DNA of 64,000 nt, taken from DATFVA01 sp963774455. GTDB taxonomy: Bacteria; Bacteroidota; Ignavibacteria; Ignavibacteriales; Ignavibacteriaceae. Below the pieces are notes generated by a model. That model worked only from the letters and a program-made list of their open reading frames with translations, was not told the DNA's origin and searched no databases. Within the stretch, counting starts at the first letter, position 1. The number at the start of each line of letters is the position of its first letter. Below, piece by piece: positions 52,574 through 62,161 of the stretch. Position numbers and translations under genes: made by a program. The stretch covers positions 62,001 to 126,000 of the forward strand of contig CAVZFD010000003.1 in NCBI GenBank assembly GCA_963774455.1, written 5' to 3'.

Positions 52574-55453
52574 ATGAAATATAAGTTTACTTTTTTAACG
52601 CTTATTATTTTACTTATAGCTTTCACATTGCCTGCATTAGCGCAATCTGGTAAAGTTGTAGGCAAAGTAACAGACCTGGAAACAGGCGAACCTCTAATTG
52701 GAGCCAATATTCTGATAAGCGGAACCAATTTTGGCGCTGCGACTAATGTGGATGGACAGTTTATAATATTAAACGTGCCTCCTAATACATACACAATTGT
52801 TGCAAGATATATTGGTTACAAAGAGGTTACGAAGTCAAATATTCAAGTTTCTGTAAACGTAACAACAGAGACAAACTTTCAACTGCCCAGCGAAACTTAT
52901 GAACTCGGTGTAGTTGAAATTGTCGCTCCGAAACCTTTAATTAATAAGAACCTGACAAATTCTGTTAACATCGTCAGATCTGAAGACATAGAAAATCTTC
53001 CTATCCGCGGAGTTAATGCGGTTGTCAGTACTCAGACAGGAGTCGTCAACCAGGGCGGTACTATATATGTACGCGGCGGCAGACAGGATGCTGTAGCTTA
53101 CTATGTTGATGGTGTGCTGGTTAATAACCCGGTATTCGGAGGGGCCCAGACATCCCCGATAACCAATGCAATCCAGGAAGTTCAATTTCAGGCCGGCGGA
53201 TATCCTGCTGAATACGGCGGGGCAAACGCGGGTATCATCTCCACAACAACAAAGATAGGCGGGGAAAATTACAACATCGGGATGGAAGCCATTACCGATC
53301 AATTTACATCGGTTGGAGATAAATTCATTAATACATATTCTTACGGATATAGTGAATATGTATTGACGGCGAGCGGTCCTATTTTCCCGACATTGAAAAA
53401 TGTCCGCTTCTTTGTTGCCGGTGATTACACATGGAACAGAACCCCAATCGCTTTTAATCCGGAAATTAATTATAACAATATATATGATCCTGCATTAGGA
53501 AATTTAGCAGATACTCTGAATTTTATCTATCCGGGAGGTTATCGTCTGAACCAGGGAGCCAGAACCGTTCAGGTTCAGGGAAATTTATCTTTCGACTTAA
53601 AACCATTTAATATAAAATTTAATGGAAGTTTTCAGAGAGATGACAGCAGAAATGGTGTTGGTATCACGAACATCTTAACTGCTCCACGTGCAGGTCAGCA
53701 CGAGGCACAAACAATTACTGCCAGTGCAAAAGTCACTCAGGTTCTGAATGATAGAGCATATTATGATTTGATCTTTAATTATTTCGGCAATTTCTATGTT
53801 GATATGGATCCAATCTTTCAGCACGACATTACAGCTTATGGCGATTCTGTATTAAATGCTCAGGTTGGAACTACACTTAGGGGTGATGGTCAGATGCCGG
53901 CAGATTTAAGAGCATATGGTTTCGCCTTTACCAACGGAGCGATACCATACAACCTTTACCGTAAAATGAGAACAAATAGTTTGGGGGGTAAGGTAAGCCT
54001 GTTATATCAGATTGGTCAGCATCATGAGTTAAAGACCGGAGCCGATCTGAATTATTATACTATAAGACGCTACTCAATAGCTCCGTTTACTATTGCCGCA
54101 TTCAGACGTGCGCTGCCGCAGGGATCGGGATATGATTTCTACGACAGGCTTGATAACTATGGTTACGATGAGGTCGGAAATAATGCAGATGCAGGAATAA
54201 ATGCTGCCAAGCATCCGATTTTTGCAGCATACTACATCCAGGATAAGATGGAGTTTTCTGATCTAGTAGTAAACTTTGGTTTAAGACTTGATTACATTGA
54301 TACCGATAGTAAAACTTTTAAGAATCCTCATGATATAGTCTTTACAGATAATTTAATCGATCCGACTGACCTCGTCGATCAGACTCCTTTTACCCAGGTA
54401 AGTCCCCGACTCGGCTTTTCATTCCCTGTAACTGACAAAACGGTTTTCCATGCTCAATATGGAAAGTTCGTTCAGCAGTCGCAGCTGAGAGATATTTATG
54501 AAGGTTATAACGTTGTAGCTGATAATATCAGAGGCGGTTATGCAATTGAGCAGCCTGTTGGGTTTGGATTAAAACCTGAAAGAAGTACTCAGTACGAAAT
54601 TGGATTTAAACAGCAGTTAGGCGACCTCTTTGCATTCGATATCACTGGTTTTTATAAAGATATAAAAGACCAGATACAGGAAAGATCGATTTATGCTGAT
54701 CCCGGTGCAAACCATAGACAATATTATGCTTTTGTTAATGGTGACTTCTCAACTGTTAAAGGTGTTGAACTTAAATTTGACCTGAGAAGAGTGGAGAGAA
54801 TTTCCGCAACTCTGGATTATACATATTCAGATGCCCAGGGAACAGGTTCTAATCCTTCTTCCAGTTTCAGACAGATCTGGCAGTCTCCAACATCCATTCC
54901 GTTCTTCCCGATGCAGATTGCTCCATTGACGTTCAATCAGGCGCATACAGGTGCTTTGAACCTTGATTACAGGTTTGCTGATAATGACGGCCCGTCTCTA
55001 TTTGGAAGCCAGATACTTTCTAATTTTGGTATTAACGCATTATTCAGATTTACAAGCGGTTTCAATTTTACAAGGTACACCAATGATAGTTGGGGTAATA
55101 GCAGAGTACCCACTGAGCCCTTAAATTCATCTACTACTCCATGGACATTCCAGCTTGATATGAAAATTGATAAGTCCGTTTCTCTCGGTCCGCTTGATGC
55201 GAATATTTACCTGTGGATTATAAATGTACTGAACACACAGAACGTGGTTGCGGTTTTCCCGGTTTCGGGTGATGCATACGATGATGGCTGGCTGTCCAGT
55301 CCCCAGGGATCTCAAGCGGTTCAGGGAATAGTGAATCAGTACGGTGAGCAATATGCAGATATGTATAAACAACTTTATGAGACCACAACTTATGATTCAG
55401 GGCATTTTGGACCGCCCCGACAGATAAGAGTGGGTATAAGGTTAAATTATTAA
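52574..55453 (+). CDS. TonB-dependent outer-membrane receptor
   Basis: The 959-residue protein has a signal peptide (residues 1-23), a carboxypeptidase-regulatory-like domain (GKVTDLETGEPLIGANILI, ~26-105), a plug domain (LPIRGVNAVVSTQTGVV, TIYVRGGRQDAVAYYVDG) and a ~700-residue beta-barrel ending in RQIRVGIRLNY. Receptors of this type import ligands through the outer membrane using TonB energy. No TonB or ExbBD is in the window and the ligand is unknown. No SusD-like protein is adjacent; the neighbours are a DUF4397 lipoprotein and a large surface protein. Confidence 0.92.
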   Translation: MKYKFTFLTLIILLIAFTLPALAQSGKVVGKVTDLETGEPLIGANILISGTNFGAATNVDGQFIILNVPPNTYTIVARYIGYKEVTKSNIQVSVNVTTETNFQLPSETYELGVVEIVAPKPLINKNLTNSVNIVRSEDIENLPIRGVNAVVSTQTGVVNQGGTIYVRGGRQDAVAYYVDGVLVNNPVFGGAQTSPITNAIQEVQFQAGGYPAEYGGANAGIISTTTKIGGENYNIGMEAITDQFTSVGDKFINTYSYGYSEYVLTASGPIFPTLKNVRFFVAGDYTWNRTPIAFNPEINYNNIYDPALGNLADTLNFIYPGGYRLNQGARTVQVQGNLSFDLKPFNIKFNGSFQRDDSRNGVGITNILTAPRAGQHEAQTITASAKVTQVLNDRAYYDLIFNYFGNFYVDMDPIFQHDITAYGDSVLNAQVGTTLRGDGQMPADLRAYGFAFTNGAIPYNLYRKMRTNSLGGKVSLLYQIGQHHELKTGADLNYYTIRRYSIAPFTIAAFRRALPQGSGYDFYDRLDNYGYDEVGNNADAGINAAKHPIFAAYYIQDKMEFSDLVVNFGLRLDYIDTDSKTFKNPHDIVFTDNLIDPTDLVDQTPFTQVSPRLGFSFPVTDKTVFHAQYGKFVQQSQLRDIYEGYNVVADNIRGGYAIEQPVGFGLKPERSTQYEIGFKQQLGDLFAFDITGFYKDIKDQIQERSIYADPGANHRQYYAFVNGDFSTVKGVELKFDLRRVERISATLDYTYSDAQGTGSNPSSSFRQIWQSPTSIPFFPMQIAPLTFNQAHTGALNLDYRFADNDGPSLFGSQILSNFGINALFRFTSGFNFTRYTNDSWGNSRVPTEPLNSSTTPWTFQLDMKIDKSVSLGPLDANIYLWIINVLNTQNVVAVFPVSGDAYDDGWLSSPQGSQAVQGIVNQYGEQYADMYKQLYETTTYDSGHFGPPRQIRVGIRLNY

Positions 55454-55495
55454 TTCGCTGACTGTTATGATATCTGAAAAAAAACGGAGTTTAAA

Positions 55496-58400
55496 ATGAA
55501 TAAAAAATTATTAGGTGTGTTCTCCCTCTTTATCTTCCTTTTAATCCTTGTCTCTATGGGTTTTAAAGGGGCGGATAAAAATCAGGGCACACGAAAAATT
55601 ACCACAAATGATAATTACAATTACATCGCTATTAACCAGATATTTATGTGGATATCCAATAATGGTGATGGTTCTCATAGTCCAACAACCGATGCACAGG
55701 GTTTCTTCTGGCCCGGCGGTCCTAATGCCACCATAGGAGCCATCTTTGAGGATGGTCTTCTTTGGGGCGGAAGGATAGGAAGAGAAATAAGGGTCGGTGG
55801 AAGTACATATCGGCATGGACTTCAGGCTGGTCCCATCCTTGAAGATGGTACAGCTGCTAATCCGGATGATTCAAGGTACCGAATCTATAAAATAAGGAAA
55901 GGCTGGGAGTCGATGCCCCCGGGACCAACGAGAGATCAGTATGAAAAAGATTATAATGAATGGCCTGTGGAAGATGGTGCGCCCTGGGTTGACGTAGATG
56001 GCGATGGCGTCTTCACACGCGACGTGGATCAGCCCAAGTTTACCGGTGATGAAGTACTTTGGTATGTTTCTAATGATCTGGATCCCGAAAGAACAACTTT
56101 CTTATACGGTACATTGCCTATGGGAATGGAAGTTCAGTCTACAGTATTTGGATTTAACAGAACAGGTGCTTTGGGCGATATGGTTTTTGAAAAATTCAAA
56201 TTCATCAATAAGGGACAAAATACCATAAATGACATGATAGCGGGTTACTGGTCTGATACTGATCTTGGTGATGCTGCTGATGACTACACCGGATGCGATA
56301 CCGCATTAAGCCTTGGATATACTTATAATGGTGACAATAACGATGTTGGATTCTATGGGACTCCCCCACCTGCGTTAGGATATGATTTCTTCCAGGGCCC
56401 CATCGTGCAGGGTAGTGCAGGTGACAGCGCGAAATTCTTAAGCGGCTGGAAGCATGGGTATCGTAATTTGCCTATGACTGCATTTGCATTTTATATTAAC
56501 GACCTTTCTTCTATATACGCAGATCCTGAACTGGGTACCCCTGCCGGTGCTGAACAATTCTATAATTATATGCAGGGGTTAATCTGGAACGGACAGCCTT
56601 TTATTGATCCTCATACGGGAGAGGCTGTAAAATTCGTACTTGCCGGTGATCCTGTGGCGAGGACTGGCTGGTATGAGGGACCTGGTTGGTCAGGCGGACC
56701 TGCACCCGGCGATAGAAGACAGTTTATGGCTTCCGGCCCTTTTGATATGGCTCCGGGAGATACTCAGGAGGTTGTTGTTGGTATTGTAATCGCAAAAGGT
56801 GGAAATAATTTACAGAGTGTTACAGCTCTGAAAGAAAAGGATAAAGCTGCTCAGATCGCATATGATCTTGATTTCCAGCTCACACCTTCTCCTGATAATC
56901 CTATTGTTCATGCTTTACCTCAGGATAAAGCTGTTACTTTATGGTGGGAACCAAATGCTGAAGATTATCATGAATTTGATCCACTGTTGCCTGATACTAT
57001 ACGTCTTACAGTTAGCGGTACAGAATACATAATTCCCGTAACTAACAAATATTATAACTTTGAAGGATATCAGGTCTGGCAGTTCAAAGACCTCGCTGGC
57101 ACAGATCCTGTGCTTCTGGCTACTTATGACATAAAGAACGGAGTCGGTGAGATAAGGAATTATCAATATGATTATATACTAGTTAATGGAGGTCAGATAT
57201 CCTCTGACCCGGTAATTTCGGGACCTGATGAAGGACTCAGAAGATATGTGACTATTACACAGGATGCCTATTCAAATGGGCCTTTGTACAATGGCAACCC
57301 GTATTACTTTGCTATTACAGCTTATGGTTATTCCAAATACAGCGATCCTGTTGTTTTACAGAGTCCTCCCTCAATCTTCGAGGTTTTCCCCGGACTCCCC
57401 CCGATCGATGTGGATTATAGTTACAATGCCGGAGATAACCTCACTTTCAATCAGATTGAAGGAGGCGGCGATGGCAGGGTATCCGTTAAAATTGTTGACC
57501 CGACAAGGTTGACCGGTCATAAATATAAGGTTGTTATAACGCAACCTGACAGTATCGCATATTCATTAATTGATGAGACTACAGGAGATACTTTACTTAA
57601 GAACCAGCAGGATATTGGCCTCGATTCATTACGAAAACCTGTTGTCGATGGTTTCATTCTCAGAGTTCAAAACGTTGGGAAGGACTCAGCCTTAGCCTCT
57701 CCGAGTAATTACGGTATTAAGAATATCCTTGAGGTTAAAGGTCCGGGAGGTACCGATCTTGCTGATCCTAAAAATGTCTTCGAAAGTTTAAATTCGACTA
57801 ATCAATGGCAAATCGAGCCGATTAAACTTGATGGTACGAAAGGTGACCTTTCAAGCATTAATTACCTGAATCAGATAGGATACCATGATTATGAGATCCG
57901 ATTTACGGCTGGTGGAAGTGAATACTATACTACCGGTTATGCCATAATAGGTCCAACTCTTAAAGATAATCCTAAAGGTGCCGGAAGGGTTCCTTTTGAA
58001 GTCTGGGATGTAGGGCATAATAATGATGAAGCGACCAGATTAATTATTAAGGTCAATGATGTTGTAAGAGATACACAATGGACCAAGGTACCTGGTGAAA
58101 ATTACTGGGAGAGCATCTATGCTTATATTCCCACAGTTCCATACCAGGAACCATTACCGCCTACTTCCGGGACATCATCTAATTCTGCCCATAAAATAGG
58201 TAACATTGCATTTAGCGGAGAGCTTCCTGAAGAAGGAACAGTTATTAGAATTAATACCTGGAAACCTATCGGAGATGGAGATGCTTTCGAAGGAGTTATT
58301 AAGGCTTCCACTTCAAATAACACTGAGGTGGCTAAGAATAATCTAAAACAGATCAGCGTCTTCCCGAATCCATACTTTGGTGCTAACTCGCTTGAAAGAG

Positions 58401-58657
58401 ATAAATACCAGAGATTTATGAGATTTACAAATCTTCCAAATCAAGTTACGATAAGAATATATTCTTTATCTGGCGTATTCATCAAGAGAATAGATAAAGC
58501 TGATAACTCACAGTATCTCGATTGGGATTTACGGAATAAGGATGGTCTGCCCATTGCCAGTGGTATGTACATCGCTTACCTGGATCTACCCGGTATAGGT
58601 ACAAAAATTATGAAATTAGCCGTTATAATGGAAACTCAATTTATCGATAGATTATAA
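55496..58657 (+). CDS. Large surface protein with sorting-domain-like C-terminus
   Basis: The 1053-residue protein has a hydrophobic export segment (residues 5-24), a ~900-residue region with many aromatic and glycine residues (for example WISNNGDGSHSPTTDAQG, GYWSDTDLGDAADDY) that I do not recognise, and a C-terminal ~95-residue beta-domain (ISVFPNPYFGANSL, RIYSLSGVFIKRI, GLPIASGMYIAYL) like a T9SS sorting domain. Unlike the cargo proteins here it does not end in KKMLLxK but runs on as MKLAVIMETQFIDRL. It lies between the TonB receptor and PorV-like genes, so these probably work together. Confidence 0.78.
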   Translation: MNKKLLGVFSLFIFLLILVSMGFKGADKNQGTRKITTNDNYNYIAINQIFMWISNNGDGSHSPTTDAQGFFWPGGPNATIGAIFEDGLLWGGRIGREIRVGGSTYRHGLQAGPILEDGTAANPDDSRYRIYKIRKGWESMPPGPTRDQYEKDYNEWPVEDGAPWVDVDGDGVFTRDVDQPKFTGDEVLWYVSNDLDPERTTFLYGTLPMGMEVQSTVFGFNRTGALGDMVFEKFKFINKGQNTINDMIAGYWSDTDLGDAADDYTGCDTALSLGYTYNGDNNDVGFYGTPPPALGYDFFQGPIVQGSAGDSAKFLSGWKHGYRNLPMTAFAFYINDLSSIYADPELGTPAGAEQFYNYMQGLIWNGQPFIDPHTGEAVKFVLAGDPVARTGWYEGPGWSGGPAPGDRRQFMASGPFDMAPGDTQEVVVGIVIAKGGNNLQSVTALKEKDKAAQIAYDLDFQLTPSPDNPIVHALPQDKAVTLWWEPNAEDYHEFDPLLPDTIRLTVSGTEYIIPVTNKYYNFEGYQVWQFKDLAGTDPVLLATYDIKNGVGEIRNYQYDYILVNGGQISSDPVISGPDEGLRRYVTITQDAYSNGPLYNGNPYYFAITAYGYSKYSDPVVLQSPPSIFEVFPGLPPIDVDYSYNAGDNLTFNQIEGGGDGRVSVKIVDPTRLTGHKYKVVITQPDSIAYSLIDETTGDTLLKNQQDIGLDSLRKPVVDGFILRVQNVGKDSALASPSNYGIKNILEVKGPGGTDLADPKNVFESLNSTNQWQIEPIKLDGTKGDLSSINYLNQIGYHDYEIRFTAGGSEYYTTGYAIIGPTLKDNPKGAGRVPFEVWDVGHNNDEATRLIIKVNDVVRDTQWTKVPGENYWESIYAYIPTVPYQEPLPPTSGTSSNSAHKIGNIAFSGELPEEGTVIRINTWKPIGDGDAFEGVIKASTSNNTEVAKNNLKQISVFPNPYFGANSLERDKYQRFMRFTNLPNQVTIRIYSLSGVFIKRIDKADNSQYLDWDLRNKDGLPIASGMYIAYLDLPGIGTKIMKLAVIMETQFIDRL

Positions 58658-58661
58658 AGTT

Positions 58662-58682
58662 AGGGGGAGCTCAGCTCCCTCT
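58662..58682 (+). other. Intercistronic hairpin before the PorV-like gene
   Basis: A 9-bp stem (58662-58670 with 58674-58682, one G-U) has a 3-nt loop and no T-run. It begins 5 bp after the large protein's stop and may protect or process the operon mRNA rather than end it. Confidence 0.45.
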
Positions 58683-58717
58683 ATTCCTATAATCATTTTA
58701 TAATAAGGAGATTGAAG

Positions 58718-59755
58718 ATGTCTTATAAATTTACAAGAATAATAAAAATATCATTGCTGTCTCTTGTGATGATGGCAGAGGTATTTGCAAGCGGAGGGAA
58801 ACGTAACGGTACAGCCGGAGCCCAGGAATTGCTTATACCTGTAGGTGCCAGAGGTATGGCCTTCAGTGGAAGTTATATCTCAGGAATTAGCGGTGTAGAT
58901 GCTATTTTCTACAACCCCGCCGGTTTAAGTGCAACTCAAAACAGTACTGAAGCCTTGTTCTCATATATGAACTATATAGCAGATATCGGTATTTCCTATG
59001 CTGCTGTAGGAGTTAATTTTGAAGGGTTTGGTGCTCTCGGGTTCAGCGTTAAATCCCTTGATTTCGGTGATATTCCGATTACAACCACGGAAAACCCGTA
59101 CGGAACTGGTGCAACTTTTTCACCTACATTCGTTACGTTGGGATTAACCTACTCAAACACTCTTACCGATAGGATCAGGGTTGGAGTAAATGTTAATCTT
59201 GTGACTGAAAAAATAGTTCGTACCAGTGCCAGCGGCCTGTCTCTCGATATCGGTGTTCAGTATAATGGCATTGCAGAAATTGAAGGATTAAATCTTGGCG
59301 TTGTGTTGAAAAACTTCGGTCCTCAGATGACATTTGACGGCCCTGATCTGATCCGGAATGCAGTTGATGAATCTTCAAGCAGAGGAAGTCAAAAATATTC
59401 GATTGATGCAGCCAGCTTTGAATTGCCTTCCCAGCTTGAACTTGGTCTTTCATATGAAAGAAGGTTTTCAAGTGATTACAAAGCAACAATTATTACTTCT
59501 TTTCAGAATAATAATTTTGCTAACGATGAATATAGAGCTGCAGCTGAATTTTCATTCAAGGACATGTTTGCTGTACGCGGTGGATATGCATATCAGCCAG
59601 ATGCAGCTGGAAATGAAGAAGAAGCAATCTTTGGACCAACCTTCGGTGCCGGTATCAACCTGAATTCAGGTATCGATGTTACGGTTGATTACGCTTACCG
59701 CTGGGCAAGGTACTTTGATGCAAACCATATGTTTACTATAAAGTTAGGTTTTTAA
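58718..59755 (+). CDS. PorV/PorQ family outer-membrane protein
   Basis: After a signal peptide (about residues 1-24) the 345-residue protein has the UPF0164/PorV-like pattern: GTAGAQELLIPVGARGMAFSG, DAIFYNPAGLSATQNSTEAL and a terminal antiparallel beta-barrel (FTIKLGF end). PorV shuttles T9SS cargo at the outer membrane in Porphyromonas; many paralogues in this lineage have unknown roles. The ATG at 58718 has AAGGAG 7 nt upstream; a TTG two codons earlier was rejected. It follows the large protein by 60 bp. Confidence 0.85.
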   Translation: MSYKFTRIIKISLLSLVMMAEVFASGGKRNGTAGAQELLIPVGARGMAFSGSYISGISGVDAIFYNPAGLSATQNSTEALFSYMNYIADIGISYAAVGVNFEGFGALGFSVKSLDFGDIPITTTENPYGTGATFSPTFVTLGLTYSNTLTDRIRVGVNVNLVTEKIVRTSASGLSLDIGVQYNGIAEIEGLNLGVVLKNFGPQMTFDGPDLIRNAVDESSSRGSQKYSIDAASFELPSQLELGLSYERRFSSDYKATIITSFQNNNFANDEYRAAAEFSFKDMFAVRGGYAYQPDAAGNEEEAIFGPTFGAGINLNSGIDVTVDYAYRWARYFDANHMFTIKLGF

Positions 59756-59777
59756 CAACCAAATTTATTAATTAGGG

Positions 59778-59806
59778 AAAAGGCTGGATTTCCAGCCTTT
59801 TTTATT
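59778..59806 (+). terminator. Intrinsic terminator after the PorV-like gene
   Basis: A perfect 11-bp palindromic stem (59778-59788 with 59791-59801) is followed by TTTA. It ends the DUF4397-to-PorV operon, and the GWxTD gene starts 8 bp later. Confidence 0.8.
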
Positions 59807-59813
59807 AAATGCT

Positions 59814-61181
59814 ATGAAAAGACTTATTTTATTTTTTGCTTTTACTTTTGCAGTCATCGCAAACGCCCAGGATTTTAAAGTTGATTTCGATTATTCCAGA
59901 TTTTTTTACAGCGATTCCAGTAATTATATCGAAATTTACTATTCATTTTATGAGCCTCAGCTTAAACAGATCCAGACCGATAACCAACTGACTGTAAAAG
60001 GAATACTCAATATTAAGATTCTTAACCAGGATGGTACGGATACCCTTGTAAATAAGAACTACCAGTTTGAAAATCTTATTGCCGATTCGCTGTCTATGAA
60101 TCATCAGAAATCTTTTACCGGAAATATTGCCTATGTCCTTCCGCTTGGAGAATATCAGTGTACATTAACGGGCATGGATGGAAATGACATGGATAAAATT
60201 GACAGTCTGTCATTTCCCATAACAATATCAAAGCTTCCGGATGACAGATTTTCGATTAGTGACCTTGAGATCGCTTCAATGATCAGACACTCTGATCAGG
60301 AAAAATCAATGTTTTATAAGAATACTTATGAGGTTATCCCTAATCCAAGCGGTATTTTCGGTCAGGAGATTCCTGTGTTATACTTTTATTCTGAAATTTA
60401 TAATCTTCAAAGTGCTGATGGATCAGAGAACCTGAAAGTGGATCACATGCTCTTAAACTCCAACAATAAAACAGTTTTTAATAAATCCAGGCTGTTCCCA
60501 AGGAGCTCAGCATCTGCGGTGGATGTAGGCGCTATTAATATTTCAAAATTCCCTTCAGGAGCCTATACCCTCGTTGACGTAGCTACTGATAGTGCAAAAA
60601 ACATGACGGTATACTCATCAAAAAAAATATTTATTTATAATCCCGGTGTAATAGATACAACTCCTATCGCAGTTTCCGACAACAGTGTTCTTACATCTGA
60701 ATTTGCATCTATGTCTGAGGAGGAACTTGAGCAGACTTTTAATGAGTCGAAATATGTATCAACCAAGCAGGAAAAGGACCAGTGGGATGCATTAAAAAGC
60801 GAGGATGCTAAAAAGAAGTTTTTATTCGATTTCTGGAAGGCACGCGATTTAACTCCCGGAACCCCCGTAAATGAATATAAGCGGGAATATTTTGACCGCG
60901 TTAAAAAAGCAAACAGCCTCTATACAAATATCCAGCAGAAAGGTTGGAAAACAGATAGGGGAAGGATTCTGCTTCTTTATGGTGAACCCAGTGAGATTGA
61001 AAGATATCCTAACCAGGTAGATACAAAACCTTATGAGATCTGGCATTATAACGAATTAGAGGGTGGGGTAGTGTTTGTATTTGCAGATCTGACCGGTTTT
61101 TCTGATTATTCTTTAATAAACTCCACCAAACGCGGGGAACTTTCTGATCCTGACTGGCAAAGAAAAGTCAGCACTCGTTAA
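59814..61181 (+). CDS. GWxTD domain protein
   Basis: A signal peptide (residues 1-18, ending NAQD) is followed by a beta-rich region and then, in the C-terminal ~150 residues, the GWxTD domain: QQKGWKTDRGRILLLYGEPS and EIWHYNELEGGVVFVFAD. The domain is widespread in Bacteroidota, Chlorobi and related phyla and its function is unknown. The protein is probably periplasmic or in the outer membrane. There is no lipobox or sorting domain. A hairpin terminator follows. Confidence 0.85.
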   Translation: MKRLILFFAFTFAVIANAQDFKVDFDYSRFFYSDSSNYIEIYYSFYEPQLKQIQTDNQLTVKGILNIKILNQDGTDTLVNKNYQFENLIADSLSMNHQKSFTGNIAYVLPLGEYQCTLTGMDGNDMDKIDSLSFPITISKLPDDRFSISDLEIASMIRHSDQEKSMFYKNTYEVIPNPSGIFGQEIPVLYFYSEIYNLQSADGSENLKVDHMLLNSNNKTVFNKSRLFPRSSASAVDVGAINISKFPSGAYTLVDVATDSAKNMTVYSSKKIFIYNPGVIDTTPIAVSDNSVLTSEFASMSEEELEQTFNESKYVSTKQEKDQWDALKSEDAKKKFLFDFWKARDLTPGTPVNEYKREYFDRVKKANSLYTNIQQKGWKTDRGRILLLYGEPSEIERYPNQVDTKPYEIWHYNELEGGVVFVFADLTGFSDYSLINSTKRGELSDPDWQRKVSTR

Positions 61182-61190
61182 CTTTTTAGG

Positions 61191-61220
61191 GAGGCTGTCG
61201 CATCAGACAGCCCTCATTTT
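61191..61220 (+). terminator. Terminator after the GWxTD gene
   Basis: A 7-bp stem (61193-61199 with 61206-61212) with a 6-nt loop is followed by CTCATTTT. Confidence 0.65.
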
Positions 61221-61291
61221 CTTATTTCCTTTCTTATATCAGCATATCTTCTTTATTTTAAAGGCTGTATTTTGAATAATTTCAGTAAGCA

Positions 61292-62161
61292 TTGCAGAAT
61301 ATCATAGAATATATTTTTTTTGTTACTTTCAGTTATCTTCTGAAAGTATCAGGACTCAAAAATGCGAGACGATTATCCTTTATACTTGCATCTCTTTTTT
61401 ATTATATAATTCCAATAAGGAAGAAAACAGTAATAGAAAATTTGTCCTTTGCCTTTCCTTCTTATTCCAGTCAGGAAATAAATAAAATAGCTTATAACTG
61501 TTATAGGAGTTTTTCTATTACACTGGTGGAACTTCTTTCGATTCCCTGGCTAAGCCGTGAACAGATGAAAAATATGGTCCAATGTAAAAATTCTGAATCG
61601 ATCGTGGAGCACTATAAAGAAAATAAAGGGATAATTCTCCTTTCCGCGCACTATGCTAACTGGGAATATATAGCCCTGTCTGTAAGTCTGCAGATAGATA
61701 TTCCTCTCTACGTTGTGGTTAAACCCCAGCGGAATCCATATGTCACCCGATGGCTTGAAAGAGCACGTACAAAATGGATCAATAAAATCATTCCTTCGGG
61801 AATCTCAATCCGTCAGGTGTATAAAGAACTTCTGAATAAGAATGTTGTGGCCATGGTTGCAGATCAGAGGGGACCAAGAGAAGGAATTCAGCTGGATTTT
61901 ATGGGACGGCCTGCTTATTTTTTTTCCGGTCCTGCTATGCTTTCAATTAAAACCGGTGCTCCGCTGATGTATGGCATTCCGGTAAGGCAGGAGGATTATT
62001 CATATAAAGCTGAGATATTTGAAATAAGTAAGGATAATTTACCTGCAAGTGAGGAGGGAAAAGTAGTTGAATTGACAAGAAGGCACAAGGAATATCTGGA
62101 AAAATTTATCCGGGAACATCCCGAACAGTGGTTCTGGATGCATAAAAGATGGAAATATTAA
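61292..62161 (+). CDS. Lysophospholipid/lipid A acyltransferase (LpxL/HtrB family)
   Basis: The 289-residue membrane-associated protein has the catalytic HX4E motif at His120-YANW-Glu125 within LLSAHYANWE, then VVKPQRNPYVTRWLERAR, VAMVADQRGPREG and the C-terminal HPEQWFWMHKRWKY, all typical of the late acyltransferases that add secondary acyl chains to lipid A. The start is TTG; an in-frame TAA lies three nucleotides upstream of it, so no longer frame exists. No other lipid A gene is adjacent. Its TAA overlaps the next ATG (TAATG). Confidence 0.88.
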   Translation: MQNIIEYIFFVTFSYLLKVSGLKNARRLSFILASLFYYIIPIRKKTVIENLSFAFPSYSSQEINKIAYNCYRSFSITLVELLSIPWLSREQMKNMVQCKNSESIVEHYKENKGIILLSAHYANWEYIALSVSLQIDIPLYVVVKPQRNPYVTRWLERARTKWINKIIPSGISIRQVYKELLNKNVVAMVADQRGPREGIQLDFMGRPAYFFSGPAMLSIKTGAPLMYGIPVRQEDYSYKAEIFEISKDNLPASEEGKVVELTRRHKEYLEKFIREHPEQWFWMHKRWKY

